Source: Xanthobacteraceae bacterium
GTDB lineage: Bacteria; Pseudomonadota; Alphaproteobacteria; Rhizobiales; Xanthobacteraceae
Direction: 5' to 3'
Assembly: GCA_025929595.1 (NCBI GenBank)
Contig: JAICQA010000003.1
Location: 1 to 30,365, forward strand
Length of the DNA stretch: 30,365 bases
How positions within the stretch are numbered: position 1 is the first letter of the stretch; the number at the start of each line of letters is the position of its first letter. Shown here piece after piece: positions 29,861 to 30,365 of this stretch. The notes beneath the pieces are model-generated. The model did no database searches, was not told where the DNA came from, and was given only the letters and a program-made list of their open reading frames with translations. The translations under genes and the position numbers were made by a program.

Positions 29861-30365
29861 TCAGTTCCGCGGCGGTGCCGGGACGGGCGCCAGCGACTTC
29901 AGATAGTGCGCCATCGCCCGGCGGTCGTCGGCTAAAAGCTGACTCGTATTGCGGACGACGAGCGCCATGTCGCCTGACACCTTGTCGAATTCGGGTGTGA
30001 CCCCGGTCCCCAGCAGTTCAACGATGTCGTCTTCGGTCCAGTCAGCAATGCCGTCCGGCTGCTGGGTGATATTCGGCACCGCGCCCTGCCCCGCGGGATT
30101 TGGCCCGCCCGCCATGCGCTGGCTCGTTACGATACCGCCAAGAGAGTCGCGCGGGCTGTGGCACTCCGCGCAGTGGCCCGGTCCTTCGATCAGATACGCG
30201 CCGCGATTCCAGTGCGCGGATTTGGCATCGTCGCGCGGCGGCGGCGCTTCGTCGAAATACAGCAGCTTCCAGAACCCGATGCCGGCGCGCACGCTGAACG
30301 GAAACGTCAGCTCGTGCGCGGGCGCGCGCCCTTCCACCGCAGGCAGCGTGCGGAGAAACGCGAAA
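29861..30365 (-). CDS. c-type cytochrome, 5' end missing
   Basis: The frame is open through the right edge of the window, so only the last 168 codons or so are present. The visible part includes 'FLRTLPAVEGRAPAHELTFP', as found between heme domains of multi-heme dehydrogenase cytochromes. A heme-attachment motif 'CAECH' follows in 'GPGHCAECHSPRDSLGGI', and then a C-terminal helix region 'RNTSQLLADDRRAMAHYL' that normally follows the axial methionine loop; a candidate methionine is in 'SGDMALVV'. The arrangement fits the C-terminal domain of a diheme or triheme cytochrome subunit, as in periplasmic alcohol or sorbose dehydrogenases. The N-terminal heme domain lies outside the window. Confidence 0.85.
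   Translation of the reverse strand, partial: FAFLRTLPAVEGRAPAHELTFPFSVRAGIGFWKLLYFDEAPPPRDDAKSAHWNRGAYLIEGPGHCAECHSPRDSLGGIVTSQRMAGGPNPAGQGAVPNITQQPDGIADWTEDDIVELLGTGVTPEFDKVSGDMALVVRNTSQLLADDRRAMAHYLKSLAPVPAPPRN

Noticed and set aside
1..30365. tRNA, rRNA, CRISPR, integrase, transposase or phage genes
   Set aside because: Both strands were searched by eye for T-loop motifs, regular short repeats with spacers and mobile-element protein motifs; none was found.

Overview
The window looks like chromosomal DNA of an alphaproteobacterium of the order Rhizobiales (Hyphomicrobiales), close to the Bradyrhizobium / Rhodopseudomonas / Pseudolabrys branch. The reasons are high G+C with strong third-position G/C bias, a very long two-membrane-helix coiled-coil protein of the GPR/RgsE/TipN type, a palustris-type 2Fe-2S ferredoxin with a TrxR-like ferredoxin-NADP reductase, a CheZ-like protein with a long tail, and a tiny protein carrying the 'DSFPASDAPSW' motif. 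This assignment is inferred from family recognition; no database was searched. No rRNA, tRNA, CRISPR array, integrase or transposase was seen.

Left part (1-6.7 kb): the 3' part of a polytopic membrane protein; a LysR regulator with a perfect inverted repeat just before its start; a convergent ferredoxin-NADP reductase; an AraC/GyrI-like regulator coupled to a VOC (glyoxalase-fold) protein; a secreted alpha/beta hydrolase with unusual codon use and a DUF4189-like tail; and a leftward pair of Hpt protein and 2Fe-2S ferredoxin.

Middle (6.7-18.9 kb): a 456-bp spacer with CtrA-like TTAA motifs leads into a 1217-aa polar-growth/polarity scaffold candidate that ends at a strong bidirectional terminator. 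Leftward genes follow: a hotdog thioesterase, a DUF6644/DUF6152 pair, a REP-like palindromic element, and a four-gene Mla-type (MCE) lipid-transport operon (STAS-permease, ATPase, MCE protein, lipoprotein). Diverging from the operon is a dipeptide epimerase, followed by an exported ClpP-fold-like protein and a CheZ-like phosphatase.

Right part (18.9-30.4 kb): a threonine/serine dehydratase and LysE exporter pair; an MgtC-like membrane protein; a fumarylacetoacetate hydrolase family enzyme; two tandem paralogous putative outer-membrane barrel proteins; a thiamine salvage operon (thiM-thiE-thiD) under a TPP riboswitch that ends in an orphan TakP-like TRAP solute-binding protein; two small genes (the DSFPASD microprotein and a stand-alone Lrp/AsnC ligand-binding domain); a tandem pair of EamA transporters; and the 3' part of a cytochrome c gene.

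The most notable items are the polar scaffold and its promoter motifs, the TRAP-type binding protein attached to a riboswitch-headed thiamine salvage operon, the paired barrel proteins with conserved cysteine spacing, and four tail-to-tail gene junctions built on the rare tetranucleotide CTAG.
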